DNA of 64,000 nucleotides from Alisma plantago-aquatica. Its lineage: Eukaryota; Streptophyta; Magnoliopsida; Alismatales; Alismataceae. This document shows, piece by piece, positions 13,331 to 25,470 of the stretch. The notes below the pieces were generated by a model that was given only the letters and a program-made list of their open reading frames with translations, did not search any database and was not told where the DNA came from. Position numbers and translations under genes: made by a program. Each line of letters begins with the position of its first letter. Within the stretch, counting starts at the first letter, position 1. The DNA lies in NCBI GenBank assembly GCA_963693085.1, contig OY856409.1, positions 1,614,189,711 through 1,614,253,710 of the forward strand, written 5' to 3'.

Positions 13331-13699
13331 TAATTTTGGTTGTCTGCTCTGATCTAGCATGATCATGACCGATATATTGATTACTCAATCCCATGGGCCT
13401 AAAATTGGGACTTTATCTAGGAAACATACTCTGAGGGATTGTAAAATTCATGATTGACCCGTTGAAGCATGACATGACATGACTCGATTAGGAGAGACCA
13501 CCCAATATTGGAAGGAAAATCACCTCAGCTACCAGTTTCTACACTGTCACCCAAGCATAGTATGGATCATACAAGAATGCTTCGACCATTAAGAGAATCT
13601 CACAAACATTTGTATGGATATCAACCAAGTGACATAATGATCAACAATATGCATATTTCTGTCTTGATGTACATGAAGGAGACCACCAAGTTCAATCTC

Positions 13700-15370
13700 A
13701 GATTGTCACCAAGAAGCATGAAGATATAGAAGAAGTATCTACAATTAACAACAAGCCTTGATCCACTACAACAACCATCAGTAAGATGCAAGATAGTGAA
13801 ATACTCAATGACTATAACACGTAAGTGAGAGCCATCTTCCTCTATGTAACAACTTGATTGTTAAGAAATGTGTAATGGATAAAGAGGAGGTCTCATCCAA
13901 GATCTCTCTCTATAATGCTCCTTGAGTCCAATGATAAACATGCCACCCTCATTCAAACATATCAATCCAAATACCATCTGAAAATGGTGGCCATATTCCA
14001 TGACATGCACCTAGTTCGGTAGGCATTATATATATTTGAATGACAAGCCTATAGAAGACATATTCATTCTGGAATACATTTATACCAAAAATCTTTGTTC
14101 CAAATCATCGATGAAGTGCATACCATCTATACATAAACATGGTCTCACTGCCTCTTCCTATGAATGTAGGTGATGTCCTACCATTACCAACCCAGTCAAT
14201 GTTGATTGAGCTCCATCGTCACAATATCGACATGGTTTCCTTGATCTATGTTAGCATTCTAGGGCTATATGATTAAATGTTCATACATTAAATCCCAATG
14301 ATATAAGGGATACATTAGATCAAGAAATTAGCCAAATGGATCTAACTAGAATGGGGATTGAAAATACATAAAGAAGTTTACAAGTAGTATGACACAATCT
14401 TGATACTCCCATTGTCATATACGACTTGGTTGTCCAAAATCAGGTCATTCTTAAAGAAAGAGATACTTGTCCAGATGGGAGCCGACCATAGGGTCCTTAA
14501 AAAAGATAGCTCAAAAAATGGATTTCCACTTCCATATATTGATGTTATAGTGGAATATAATCATATACATGAACTCCTTAGAATCATGGATGAATTCTTA
14601 GGTTACAATTACATTGAGATGTAGTTGTCAGACATGGAGAAGTCTGCAATCACCATAGTGTGTGGTGAATTTTTCTAGAAACTTGTTCCATTTGGACTCA
14701 AGACTCCCAATGTGACTAACCAGTGAGCCTTGGTGTGTCTTTTTCATGACTGTATACACAACAAAATTGAAGTCTACATAAATGACATAAGTGCCAAGTC
14801 AAATCTAGTAAAATAGCATCTTGCCTATTTGGAAACGATATTCTAAAGTTTGTGATGTTTCTGGCTCTGAATCCATCCAAAAAAGTTAACCTTTGATGTC
14901 ATATCTCACAACCTACTAGGCTATATAGTTTTCCAATGAGGTATAGAAGTCAATCAAGGAAAGGCTCCAGTGATGATCAAGTTACCCACACCTTGTATAG
15001 AGAAAGAGATTAGTGTTCTACTCAGAAGACTCCAATATACCAATCAATTCATGACGATGCTATTATTGGTTTGCAAGCCGATCTTCAATATGTACTAAAA
15101 GGTTTGACATGCTTATGCAATATTTATCAATCTGCCTATGCTTAGACCACCAAAGCAAGGTCATTTAACATATATTTAGGTTTTTGTCACAACAAAAATA
15201 GTAGGATTCCAAGTACAAAGAGTGAATGATAAGGAACAAACCATCTACTATATGACTAGGAAGTTTACAAAATAGGAGGCTAATACACCATATTCATGAA
15301 ACACTATCTTTGTTTGGTTCATGCTACCAATAAATTACACTCATATATATGCCATATGTAATGCCAGTTA
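13700..15370 (+). pseudogene. Decayed reverse transcriptase and RNase H of a Tat/Ogre-like gypsy element
   Basis: The longest open piece is 14400-14624. It shows the RT fingers and palm: a YTTW motif, a degenerate DYRxLNKxxxKxxFPLP stretch, an IDxxVE segment and an LGYNYIEM stretch. After a stop the same frame gives the PFGLK block near 14690, the HDCIHNKIEVYINDI block near 14745-14790 (the active-site Y-V-D-D has become Y-I-N-D), then an LGYI segment near 14915 and LRRLQYTNQF near 15020. From 15190 an RNase H-like segment (QRVNDKEQTIYYMTRKFT) is readable. The sequence ends abruptly near 15370. The wording of these blocks is that of the Tat/Ogre group rather than the chromoviruses. Many stops make it certainly non-functional. 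Confidence 0.7.
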
Positions 15371-17682
15371 AATTAGACCTAAACTTGGATTTGTACTAAC
15401 AATTAAGTAGGTGACACTACAGATAGGGACCTTAGGTTTTAGTTTCTAGGAAACCTAAAATCAAAGACAAAGACCCAATATCAGTTTCTAAGAAAATAGA
15501 AACCAAAAACACAGACATATACCAACAACAATTATAAGATTCTTATGTTATTATAGTCATCGGTTCACCAAAAGCAACTGATCACACATATATATGTGTT
15601 GTTGGCTTGTTTTATAAAAACCAATGAGGAAAATCAATATGGTGACTTGTATGCTTGGTATCATGGTCATGAAGGACAACACACTATGGTGTGGGTTCGG
15701 TAACACAGTTGTACTGGGTATCATACTCATGGTGAGGGCTGGGTAGAACAAGCGTGGGGGGTGGCATGACCCTTTTTGAAGATGAGGATAATCATGCCAT
15801 GGTTTTGTTTGCAAAACCAATAGCGAATATGCACATCATCGATTTTTTGAAGCAACCCATGTCACATGTGTTTTTATAGTCAGTCTGTACACTTGTTGTC
15901 TGAGTGCTTAGCAGGATGCAAAATATGTAGTTCATTAGAACTGTAGGTTCCATGTTGTGTTCGGCTTAACAACATGACAACATGCCTGCAAAACTAAAAA
16001 TACAAACAAATACAAATAGTACACATCCACACAATTCTTTCACACACAACAATTTTCAATCTGATGAACACTTAATCCATTCTCATTCCATTCTCATACA
16101 AATACACAGTTTAGAAAACACACATGCAATTTTATTCTCCAATTTCATTCTCACCACAAGTACAAATACAATTTTCATTGTATTCATTCCTCTTCACATT
16201 TATTCTCACACATATGCATATATACAAACACCATTCACATTTTTACCAATAATTCACTTGCAAAAAATTTAAAGTTACAAAAATTCATAACCATCACATT
16301 TATATAGAAATAATGGCATCAAAGTTTAGAAAACTCATATTTTATCCCAATTAAATTCTTAGTCAATTTCCTTAACAAAGGATTATGCACACCCAATCTT
16401 CTTGTATCTCATCTAGCTCTTCTTTTATACAGGGTTTTGTGTCAAACAACTGCAAAGAGAATGACATAGTTCAAGAGTTTGATACATTTTTTCTTTATAT
16501 TATCAAATCAGACTATTTACTTATGATGATCAAGACTATATAGATTACCTTTTTTATACAATGGATATCTATTGCCACATATCTAACAATTAGATATATA
16601 TAAAGCATCCCATAGTATATGCATGCCCAATTATTATCTTGTATAGGGCATTAAAAATGTACAATTATGCAATATTAATAAATAAAAGTAAGCATAGTTG
16701 GAATATATATGGATTAGAATCAAGAAACTACCTTAACATTCTTTTGAGTAAATAATTTCTTTTTTATATAACTTTCCTTTAGCTAGTTTAAATGCTTTAT
16801 TCCCCTATAGGTTAAAGTAATACATTTAATTGAGTTAGTAAATGGTCATCTAGTGATGCATAGCTTAATATATGCTAGAGGATAAAAATATTTTTACACT
16901 ACTAATCAGTTTTTCATTGTGTGTCTGACATTCCCTATTTTACTACTCGAAGGATCTAGATAACATGCAAATTGTGCCTAAGGGACTATCACAAAAAAAT
17001 TCAATGCTCATTACTGAGTAAAAGCAAGAAAACAACAGAATACTCAAATTCCAAAGTAAAATGTAATTCATAAGTCAAAGCTATAAGCAAAGTGCCTGAA
17101 ACATACTTCACAATGAAAGAAGTTATAATCACACTATTTCCTACAGTATCAAAATATTTGAATGAGGTAGACCAATAATCATAAGAAGATGTTGGGCCTT
17201 TATTTACATGGCTAATCAATGATTGAACTAGAAATGCTACATTGGTTAATGGGAAGTGTCCATACACCTTATACAAGTAGCTGCAAAACATATATGTATG
17301 GATTAATATATAAGAAAATAGATCAACTTATATTTTCACATATTAGAACACGGTATTTAGCCATAAGATTTTTCCATATCCTAACTTCTATAATGATTAT
17401 ATTCAAACAATCATAAGAAAGAAGGTCCACAATATTTTTCAAGAATACACAAGTATCATGATCTTGACCTACAATGTCCCCTAGATGTAGACAATCATAG
17501 ATGACCCTTCTAAATTTTGTAACCATAGTTCGAACCCCCTATACTTCTAACCTTTCGATTCAAATAGTTCATTTGGAATTCAAGTAGGTAATAGAGGAGG
17601 AATTGGTCAAGGAACTATAGGGTACTTCTTAGGTACTATAATCTTCATGTATTCTCATATAAGTTGTCAATTACACACACAC

Positions 17683-17684
<2 letters not shown>
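15371..17684. other. Unassigned AT-rich sequence
   Basis: No gene recognised. The part 15980-16280 is an A/C/T-rich, G-poor tract with short repeats of CACA and ACAAATAC type, which explains the open frame there. Minus-strand frames at 17001-17291 and 17323-17526 are adjacent and of ordinary composition, but match nothing I know. They could be remnants of exons or of a transposase. Confidence 0.4.

Positions 17685-17720
<36 letters not shown>
17685..17720. repeat. (AT)18 microsatellite
   Basis: A pure run of 18 AT units, preceded by a short AC run (17672-17683). Such compound AC/AT arrays are polymorphic in plants. Confidence 0.98.
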
Positions 17721-17727
<7 letters not shown>

Positions 17728-19320
17728 AAAGAATCCAAAATACAAATGGAATGTAAATTTATCATACATTCTCATATATTACTCTGTCTTTGGGCCTCTC
17801 AACCACATCACCTTCTGCATCTCCTATTGTGTCATGCTTGAGGTAGCCATGTGGGAGTGGTGTTTTCTCTGAGCTAGGTAGACAAGCCTGATAGTCACAT
17901 GAACTGCATTGGTGGGCATTCGAGCACCATGAATTGTGTCATGTAAGGGATGTGAAAATTTTTCCCAGTGCAACTACATTGAAGATAGGTTCTTCTAATG
18001 CAAGTTGTCTTGGCCTCAACACCTACAATTTTGTATATAGTGTTATATATACTCAAATGCAACATGTTATAAATTCACCTAAAACACCATTATATCACAA
18101 AAAACTTACACTCAGTGTGCCTAGATGATACATGGGATAAAGCTAAACCACCTTTGTGTGATGAGGGTCTACATTGTAATAAGAGAGACGTGGTTGAGGT
18201 ACTATCTAAGGAGGTGTTGAGACTGAGAACTGTTGGTTTGTTACACCAACGAGTTTCAATCATAAGAATGATCTTTTACTCAACTAGCTATATCCCTCAA
18301 GTATACGAGAGCAGTTGTAGTCGAGGTCAAACACAAGAAACATTGGTTAGTTAGGCTCTAGAGTTATGATTTTCAATAATATAGATCGTTGTACACAAGA
18401 TGATTGGATTAGAACAACTAAATTATAGATTTAAAACAAGATAGTAAATTATCACTTAAGAAAGGTTAAGATTCAGATATGGAAGGATCTTGGACCTAGG
18501 ATTTTACCAATATATCATAGCATAAAATAGGAGCATGAAATTTGAACATCCTAAGCACTTGTTTTAAAAGAGAGTTGTATGTTGTACTTCACCTCTCGGT
18601 GTAAGTACAAAAATCCTAACTCAATTCAACATTCCCATGTATGAATTTCATTTTGGATCACAAACCTACTCGTCAACTCCATAATTTTCACTCTCATGGT
18701 AAAGAAGGAGTTTCTAAGAGAGTACCTCCTTACTCTCCAACCTATCTTCTCAGATCAAGCAAAAGAGCATAAAATATACACATAAAGTGGCCAGCCATAC
18801 ATGCAGAAAAGAAGAAACCGATACTCACAAGGTGGAAAAACAAGCAACATAGAATTTAGTACAAAATTGTCATGTTCCATACATGCTATGACATGGGAGC
18901 TACTCTCCCATGTCCAAGAAAAGTAAACTACTTTTCCATGATAGTGTGAAGCAGAAAATGTGCAAAATTTTTAGAATTCAATATGATTTAGCGAAGGAAA
19001 AGCTAAGAAATCCCAAGGTGTAACCAAAGAAAGGTAGAATTCCGACTTGAGGATGAAATCCCACTTCTACAGCTGATATAAACCAGAAAAAACTTTCCTC
19101 CCAAGAAACTTTGTGGATTGAAGAAGCTCTACTGCGCCTCTAGAGAAGAAAATGGAGAAGAAGAATGGGTGTTCTTTGACAAGAAACCACCTTCTTCCAC
19201 CCAAAATTGCCCTCCCTTGCTCTAGACCTGCTCTAGGACAAAAGACCTTCAAATTATGACCATAGATAATTTCTCCATAGAGTGGTTTCATCTTTTTAAA
19301 TGAAAGAAGTCGTATTTGAA
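17721..19320. other. Unassigned, partly LTR-like sequence
   Basis: No intact gene. The stretch 18240-18360 ends with a GTTGTAGTCGAGGTCAAACA segment of a kind I associate with plant LTRs, and 18700-19320 has the mixed composition of an LTR leader. I could not find a matching second copy in the window, so this stays a suspicion. Confidence 0.35.
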
Positions 19321-19336
19321 AATTGATGAAACTGAC

Positions 19337-19510
19337 AGGCGCACGACGTGCATTCCCCGTGCACGACGTGTAAATCCTTCGTCAGTTGCTCCAGAATGCA
19401 CTTTGCATGGCGTGCGCTGAATTAATGCATGCCGTGCAACTTTCTAGAAACTATTAGTCTTCTCAACGCTCCCAAGTGCACGACATGACTTTTTAAGACA
19501 CGTCGTGTCA
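19337..19510. repeat. Cluster of near-palindromic GCACGACGTG motifs
   Basis: The 10-mer GCACGACGTG occurs identically at 19341-19350 and 19361-19370. Variants follow: GCATGGCGTGCG near 19405, GCATGCCGTGC near 19426, GTGCACGACATG near 19477 and GACACGTCGTGTC at 19497-19509. The shared ACGT core is the type bound by plant bZIP factors. A stretch after the cluster (GATCATAACTTTC, near 19538) has LTR-like wording, so the cluster probably sits in a degraded LTR. Confidence 0.6.
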
Positions 19511-19702
19511 ATGGCAGTTTTGGGCTGTTGTGTATTCTGATCATAACTTTCAGCGTGTAGGTCTGATTTACATGCCGTAAAAAGTAGTATTTATGAAATT
19601 TCAAACCCCAAAACATGTAGATACTTGAGGAGTGATCCAATAAGTGATAGTATGATATATTCCTCATCATCTCATTGCAAAATGTAGTACCTACAATCCA
19701 AA

Positions 19703-19776
19703 CCATGAGACATGAATAGATGTTAGGACAAGCCCACAACCAGTGACTTGTCCTAACATCTATTCATGTCTCTTGG
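19703..19776. repeat. Long inverted repeat (26-bp perfect arms, 14-base loop)
   Basis: The left arm 19707-19732 and right arm 19747-19772 are exact reverse complements over 26 bases. The match extends four more bases on each side with one mismatch (30-bp arms). The loop is 19733-19746. It lies between the LTR-like stretch and the CACTA remnant, so it may mark a junction created by an inverted duplication, the terminal structure of a small element, or a hairpin in a transcript. Confidence 0.9.
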
Positions 19777-20750
19777 TGAGATAGAGGTGCAAGAGTAGTA
19801 GAAGACTTAGTAGTACCCACCAATAGGTTGCTCAATAGATGATAGTTGTTGCAAACTCGATTGGAAATTTCATGCGTAGCCACTTGGACCCAGCTTGTGA
19901 TCATGCACATTCTTTCCATGCCTTTCATTTTGAGCATAATGTAAAGCGTATTTAATCCAAAACATATGTTAGTTACATAATAAATTGAATTCATATGATT
20001 AATCATAAGAATGTATTCTAAAGGAAAATGCTTAATAACCAAATTTCATCGATTTTTCTTGAAGGAACAAACACTTCCTGCAATTCAGGCCAAGATAGGC
20101 CCACTTCTCAGCGGAGGACATATTTGTCTTGTCTCAAATTATGTATTCTCTTGTTAGAATTGTCCTATAATTCTTTAATATTTTACCACAACTTGACTGG
20201 CTTCATCTATGCGATCTAAAATATACTACATTTTAGCTCGAGGATATTTATCTTGATGAATTGGTATGTTCAGTGATATAAGTACTCATTTCGTCGATGT
20301 TATGTAAAACATACAAGTTTTCTTATTCCCACATCTTATGACTAACTACTTTAACTCATGCTACTAAAGTCCCTTTGCCGAAATAAGCATCTATATTGTT
20401 TTCACCGGTAGAAGCTTCATGACAACTATGCAAGTCATTGGAAAAGTCCATCACCTCCCTAGAAACATAACCTCCAGTAATACTCCATTTAGACTGATAA
20501 AGGTTTTAAACATCACTTGTTACACACATGTACCTTTCTAAATTGATACATCCAATGCAAGAAAATTGGACGCAAGATTTTCACTTCCCTAGTCAAATGG
20601 ACAACAAGATGCACCATAATATCAAAGAACGAAGGAGGAAAATACATCTCATGATGGAACTAGGTAATGGCTACTTCTCTTTACAACTTCGCATGATCAA
20701 TAACTTTGTTGCATAGAGTGTTGAAGAAGAAACAAAACTCGGTGATTGCA
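19773..20750 (-). pseudogene. CACTA (En/Spm) transposase remnant with DUF4218 domain
   Basis: CACTA elements encode a TNP2-type transposase whose second half holds a DUF4218 domain. On the minus strand, 20659-20591 reads as FHHEMYFPPSFFDIMVHL and on, the most conserved block of DUF4218. It is followed by a degenerate LHWMYQFRK segment (near 20545) and, about 200 bases on, an IDEMSTYITEHT-like segment (20291-20223) matching the region after DUF4218. Stops and frame changes separate these blocks. The longest open piece, 20042-19764, could be the C-terminal part but is not diagnostic. The TNP2 core that should lie upstream (above 20750) is missing, cut near the LARD-A LTR. Confidence 0.72.
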
Positions 20751-20901
20751 AACCTTACTTGCTTTGATAGTATAGATTGAATCGACACATAAAATATTTG
20801 ATGTATTAGAGTGTGAAAATAGTGATATTTAAGACCTATCATGTAATATCCTCAAATTTGGTGAATTTTCATTATATTAATAAAAGGCTTGTATTGATAA
20901 G

Positions 20902-21217
20902 TAAGTTCCCTAATTTCATTATTGATGGAACAATAATATTTTCTTTGTGGAATGGGTTCAACCCATGGCCCAAGTGAGGTCCATGAGACTACTTGCTTTG
21001 CAAATAGGTCCTTGTGGAATAAGTTTTAGAAACAAAAGGAATTCGTGCATAAACAAAAATAAGTTCCCTAATTTCATTATTGATGGAACAATAATATTTT
21101 CTTTGTGGAATGGGTTCAACCCATGGCCCAAGTGAGGTCCATGAGACTACTTGCTTTGCAAATAGGTCCTTGTGGAATAAGTTTTAGAAACAAAAGGAAT
21201 TCATGCATAAACAAAAA
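20902..21217. repeat. 158-bp tandem duplication inside the LARD-A LTR
   Basis: 20902-21059 and 21060-21217 are direct, abutting copies with one difference that I can see (GAATTCGTG against GAATTCATG). The corresponding stretch occurs once in the other LARD LTRs (near 26700 and 28230), so the duplication is private to this copy and recent. Confidence 0.95.
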
Positions 21218-22246
21218 TAATGGCTTTATAAGTTGTTAGATAAGTGAAATATGGAATAATGGGAACATCTCCAAAGTGTTATAAGATAATTTTTAACTTA
21301 GATAATTGATGGAGTATTATCTAACCATGCAAGGAAAAACAAGTTTTGAGGCTTTGAATAAGAATATCTTGCTCTGACGTTTGGAATACTTGAAGGTAAT
21401 AAGGAAATTAAGATATTTCTAGAATTTGAGAAGGAAATGTCTTTCTATGTGATGTGGGTAATTGTTTAAAGGAAATGTTTAAAGTGCATGTTTCTTGTAT
21501 AAAAGTTATCTCAATGAATCCCAAAACATAGATATAAGTTTGTATAGAAAATAATGAGTATTCTGCCCAAGTTTCATAACAATAGTAGGCTCCTAGCAGC
21601 CCATAGAAAATTGAGAAGGAATAGGAACCTACTTGTAATAATGAAGTATTGTTCCCTTTATTGAAGAGAGAGAAAGGCAATCTAGAAACATCCCTTTATC
21701 AGAAAATTTATCCCAATGTGAGATTACATGATTTTGAGGAACTTGTCCAAATTTGTGGCCAACTGGAGTTCCAGAAATGGAGTTATGAATTATTTAAAGT
21801 TTCCAAGAGCATGACATTAATATTTTGATGATAATGTTGTCACATTTAAATGACTAGAACTTAGCCATTGGTCCATCAACTGAGCATCTTGGAAAGTAGC
21901 TCGATCATCGAACTGGATATGGAGACAACTGCGACCAGATCGAATCAAATATTCACCCTTTATTATGTTGCGAGCATCTAAAACCACCCGATCCTAGATC
22001 AACAACCTAGAGATCATTAACTACCTCAACATTGGATCGGTAAAGTCAGCTACAATAGCTGGAAACTTGTCCAATTTTGCTCTCTCTCCTTGATCTATAT
22101 CCATCCAAGAAAGTACTCCCAATGTGTTTGGGAGATCTTTATGAACCTCCCTAACCCTAGTTTTCCCTAGCCTCATGTGGGATTGGAACGTTTCCCACTT
22201 CTCCATGGAGTCCAAACTCAATTAGAAATGGGCTAGTTAGCCTTGC

Positions 22247-22254
22247 CTATATAA
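22247..22254 (+). promoter_or_regulatory. Candidate TATA box of the LARD-A LTR
   Basis: CTATATAA in the middle of the LTR, within a short GC-rich flank (GCCTATATAAGGC). Transcription of an LTR element starts inside the 5' LTR, about 30 bases after its TATA box, so a start near 22280 would be expected. Confidence 0.5.
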
Positions 22255-24097
22255 GGCTATGCACTCTCTTAGTGAGACTGGCACCCGACCCTAAGGAACT
22301 AGAAAGTTCCATACTCCCTATAGTCTCTCACCTACCCCACAAACTCCAACTCATCCAGTAGCTCCCAGGACCACGCAACACGAATCACTATGCGCCACCG
22401 GAGAATGACCTAATAAGTTCAGGGCAAGGTGGTGAAGCTTTTTGAATCGTCAATGGAGTCGTAATGTCCCAAGATAGGAGAGTCATCAACCCAATTGATT
22501 ACCTCCATGATGCAGCAACATATGAAGGTGTGTAGCAAGGAGGAAGATAAAAATGATTGAAAAGACATGCCTATCTGTGGGCCACCATTATATGGTATGG
22601 GGTATTTCTTCCCTTTTATTATTTTCTTTACCCAGTTATGTGGGCACAGATGCCAACATGGCACGTGATGATTGTCTCTAGTCTGGGCCCACAACTTTGT
22701 TGGATAGTGAGCTGGAATCTGATCTGGCCTGCAATAATCTTGCAATTTTTGTAGTTAATTATTGATAGATCGTAATTTAGCAAAACCATATATGGAATTG
22801 ATTAGGAAAAGTAGATCACAAATAAAATACTTTTATACTCTAATTATGCTTCTGGTTCCAAAAGTACATTGCATACATGATTAATAAGTGATTGATATAA
22901 GGAAATCCCAAATCCACATATTAAAATGTTGAATATATCAAAAACTTTTATTTTGTCATTTATTCTAATATTACTGAATATGATGAGGGAATCTAAGAGT
23001 TCATTGTTCATGATGATCAGTAATTGGGGTTTCTAGATCAAACGTCATACATATGAATAATTACGGTTTTGAAGCCAAAGATCAATACATGCCATGATAT
23101 TAATGCACAAAATTGAATATAGGTGTTGATAATGAAAGGATATGGTAGATCTAATAATTAGGGTTTCACCTAATGTTTAATATTTGGTGGAACTAGGACT
23201 TGTACCCTTATTACTTATCCAAACTCGAGACAACCCTAAACCCTACATTATGACCTGAGTAGGGTTTAATCTAAATAATATGATGGTGACACCTTAGAGT
23301 ATACATACATGAAGATAATGTTAGTTGATTACGTTGAATGCTTATATGTTTGACATATGCTTGAAGTATTATTACAGGGTCTACATGGTTCTCCATTGAG
23401 GTATGTGGTTGTGATTATGAATACTCACATTAACGATCACCCATGGTTTTCAAGGATTTCTTGAGGATTGATGAAATAAATTGTTCAATGTGTATTTACA
23501 TTTTGTTCACTTATAATGCCACTATGAGTATAATATAATGTCGTATATCATATTCTAAACCCTGGGATGACACGTATCATGTGGTGATTCACATGAACCC
23601 TATAGGGGACATCGATTACACCTAAGATTACATATAGAGTATGGGTTAGAATATGTATTGAAATTGCAGTTCATATTAGTAAGTAATTGATTGATCATAT
23701 GATGTTATATTACATGCACACTTTTGTATGCACCACACATACATAATATAGAAATTATTTATCAACATTTTGCTTGTCGGATGTTCAGGTAAATGAAATA
23801 TATGAAGATATCAAGACATGATGAATCAAATGAAATCAACCGAAGACATTAAAGTTAAGTAAAGGAAGATTAGTTAGATATTTCTTCTCATATGTATTAG
23901 TCTCATGTTGTAAATTCATGTAACTCCTTAGAAGAGCATCATTATAGATATTGTAAACAATATTTGTAAAAATAATGGAAATTAATTGTTATTATTATTT
24001 ATTATCTAAATCTAGATCCTTGGGAATTTTAGGTAATGGCTCTTGACTTTAAGGTCCTTCTTTAATTGAGGAGATATTGAAAAGTGAGGCTGTTAGA

Positions 24098-24113
24098 TTT
24101 TCTATCAGAGCCC
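24098..24113 (+). other. LARD-A primer-binding site (tRNA-Met, degenerate)
   Basis: TTTTCTATCAGAGCCC directly follows the 5' LTR. The TATCAGAGC core is that of the initiator tRNA-Met site. The first GG has become TC. LARD-B has the better preserved version at the same position. Confidence 0.75.
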
Positions 24114-25189
24114 CAAAGTTTTCAAATAATATTTAAAGTTAATAGTTTCAAGTAATCCTTAGAAATATAAGAAGATTTATTAGGGCATATCCTGAGGGTA
24201 ATGGTGTCTAGAGAGGATGATAGTTTTGGGATTTGGCAATATTTTCTTCACACTATGAAATTAGTATACGAGGACCCCCTTAGCCATTGTGATGCCTGCC
24301 TAACCAGAACATAGGGTTTGCCTGAAGTAATGTTTTGTATAAGTATTGTCATCTCAAATTTCATTCACTTATCATCATCTTGCTTAATAAATCCTAAAAG
24401 ATACATCCCTCCTCATCTCAAGTTCGATTTTTGAGAAGAAGTAGGGTTAATACATCCTCCACCAATTAATATACATGTGATGTGGAGATAATGATAATGT
24501 AAAGAAAAATGTTTTATGTATTTTTCCTTGCAAGGGTAAATGCTAGATGGAGCTAGGTTTAGTTTAGGAAAAACCTTAGTGGTTCGAGGGAATCATAAAA
24601 TCCCAAGGTGTAGGGGTAGTCCCTAACCAGAACCCTAAACCCTAATCTTGGTAATCAGGAGTATTGTAGTTGGAATAGTAACCCTAGCCATATGAACCCT
24701 AATTAGGGAAAAAGGAATAAGAAAAATCCAGATGAGTTTAGTTGACCCAATCTTCCATACATTCATATATGTGGAGAATTTCATGTATGATGCATACGAA
24801 GGGTTTTAGATATACATATGAAACATAGAAGACCAATGTTTACATGCAAAAGAAATATGATTAAAGACCCTCAACTCACATTTAGGGATGATGTACCAAC
24901 CTGGGATAGGTCAACCCAACAATGGGAAAAGGACCTATGGGGGAGGCAAAAACCCCAAAACCCATGGGGTCATGTTGTGGCTAGATAGCCTAACCTCCTA
25001 CTATGAGCTAAGAATGCACTCTAAGTTAGGACCTTCCCTAGAAAGGAGAATTTGTTAATTGATTGGTTAATTCTCCTTTCTAGGGAATTAAGTATAAAAA
25101 GTACAAAATAAAAAACACTATTTTAATCCATGTATGCCATCTCTGAGGGACACAAGGAAAAGTCACTAAGGAATTGGTTGAAAGTATGT

Positions 25190-25470
25190 GATCAAGCCTA
25201 GAAAGGAAGGTCACTCATAAGCCAATTTGGGAATGGAAGGTCGATATAAAAGGAAGTCATTGTGATGATTGGTGATAAAGTTGGGAAAGGAAGATCATTA
25301 ATAGCCCAAGTTGGGAAAGGAAGGCCGATATAAAAGGAAGTCGTTGTGATGACTGGGGATCAAGACAATAAAGGAAGGTCACTAATAGGCCATGTCAGGA
25401 AAGGAAGGTTGGTATAAAAGGATATCATTGTGATGATTTGTGATCAAGACAGAAAAGGAAGGTCATAAGA
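25190..25470 (+). repeat. 84-bp tandem repeat array in LARD-A
   Basis: Units start at 25190, 25274, 25358 and 25442 (last one partial), so the period is exactly 84. The unit includes GATCAAG, GGAAAGGAAGGTC and ATATAAAAGGAAGTC elements. LARD-B has only a single related segment at the equivalent place. Confidence 0.9.

Larger units (their letters stand above)
20842..24097 (+). repeat. LARD-A 5' LTR (3.26 kb)
   Basis: Starts TGTAATATCC and ends near 24097 (CTGTTAGA, where the related LARD-B LTR reads TTGTTACA, giving the TG...CA ends). It contains a 158-bp tandem duplication (20902-21217). Without it the LTR would be about 3.1 kb. It aligns along its length with 28178-33272, allowing for the LINE inserted there. 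Small frames inside it (for example 21408-21680 and 22419-22745) are not genes. Confidence 0.8.

Noticed and set aside
17001..17526. Two adjacent minus-strand frames (96 and 67 residues) as host exons
   Set aside because: No recognisable domain and no clear splice sites. They may be transposon remnants, so I left them unassigned.
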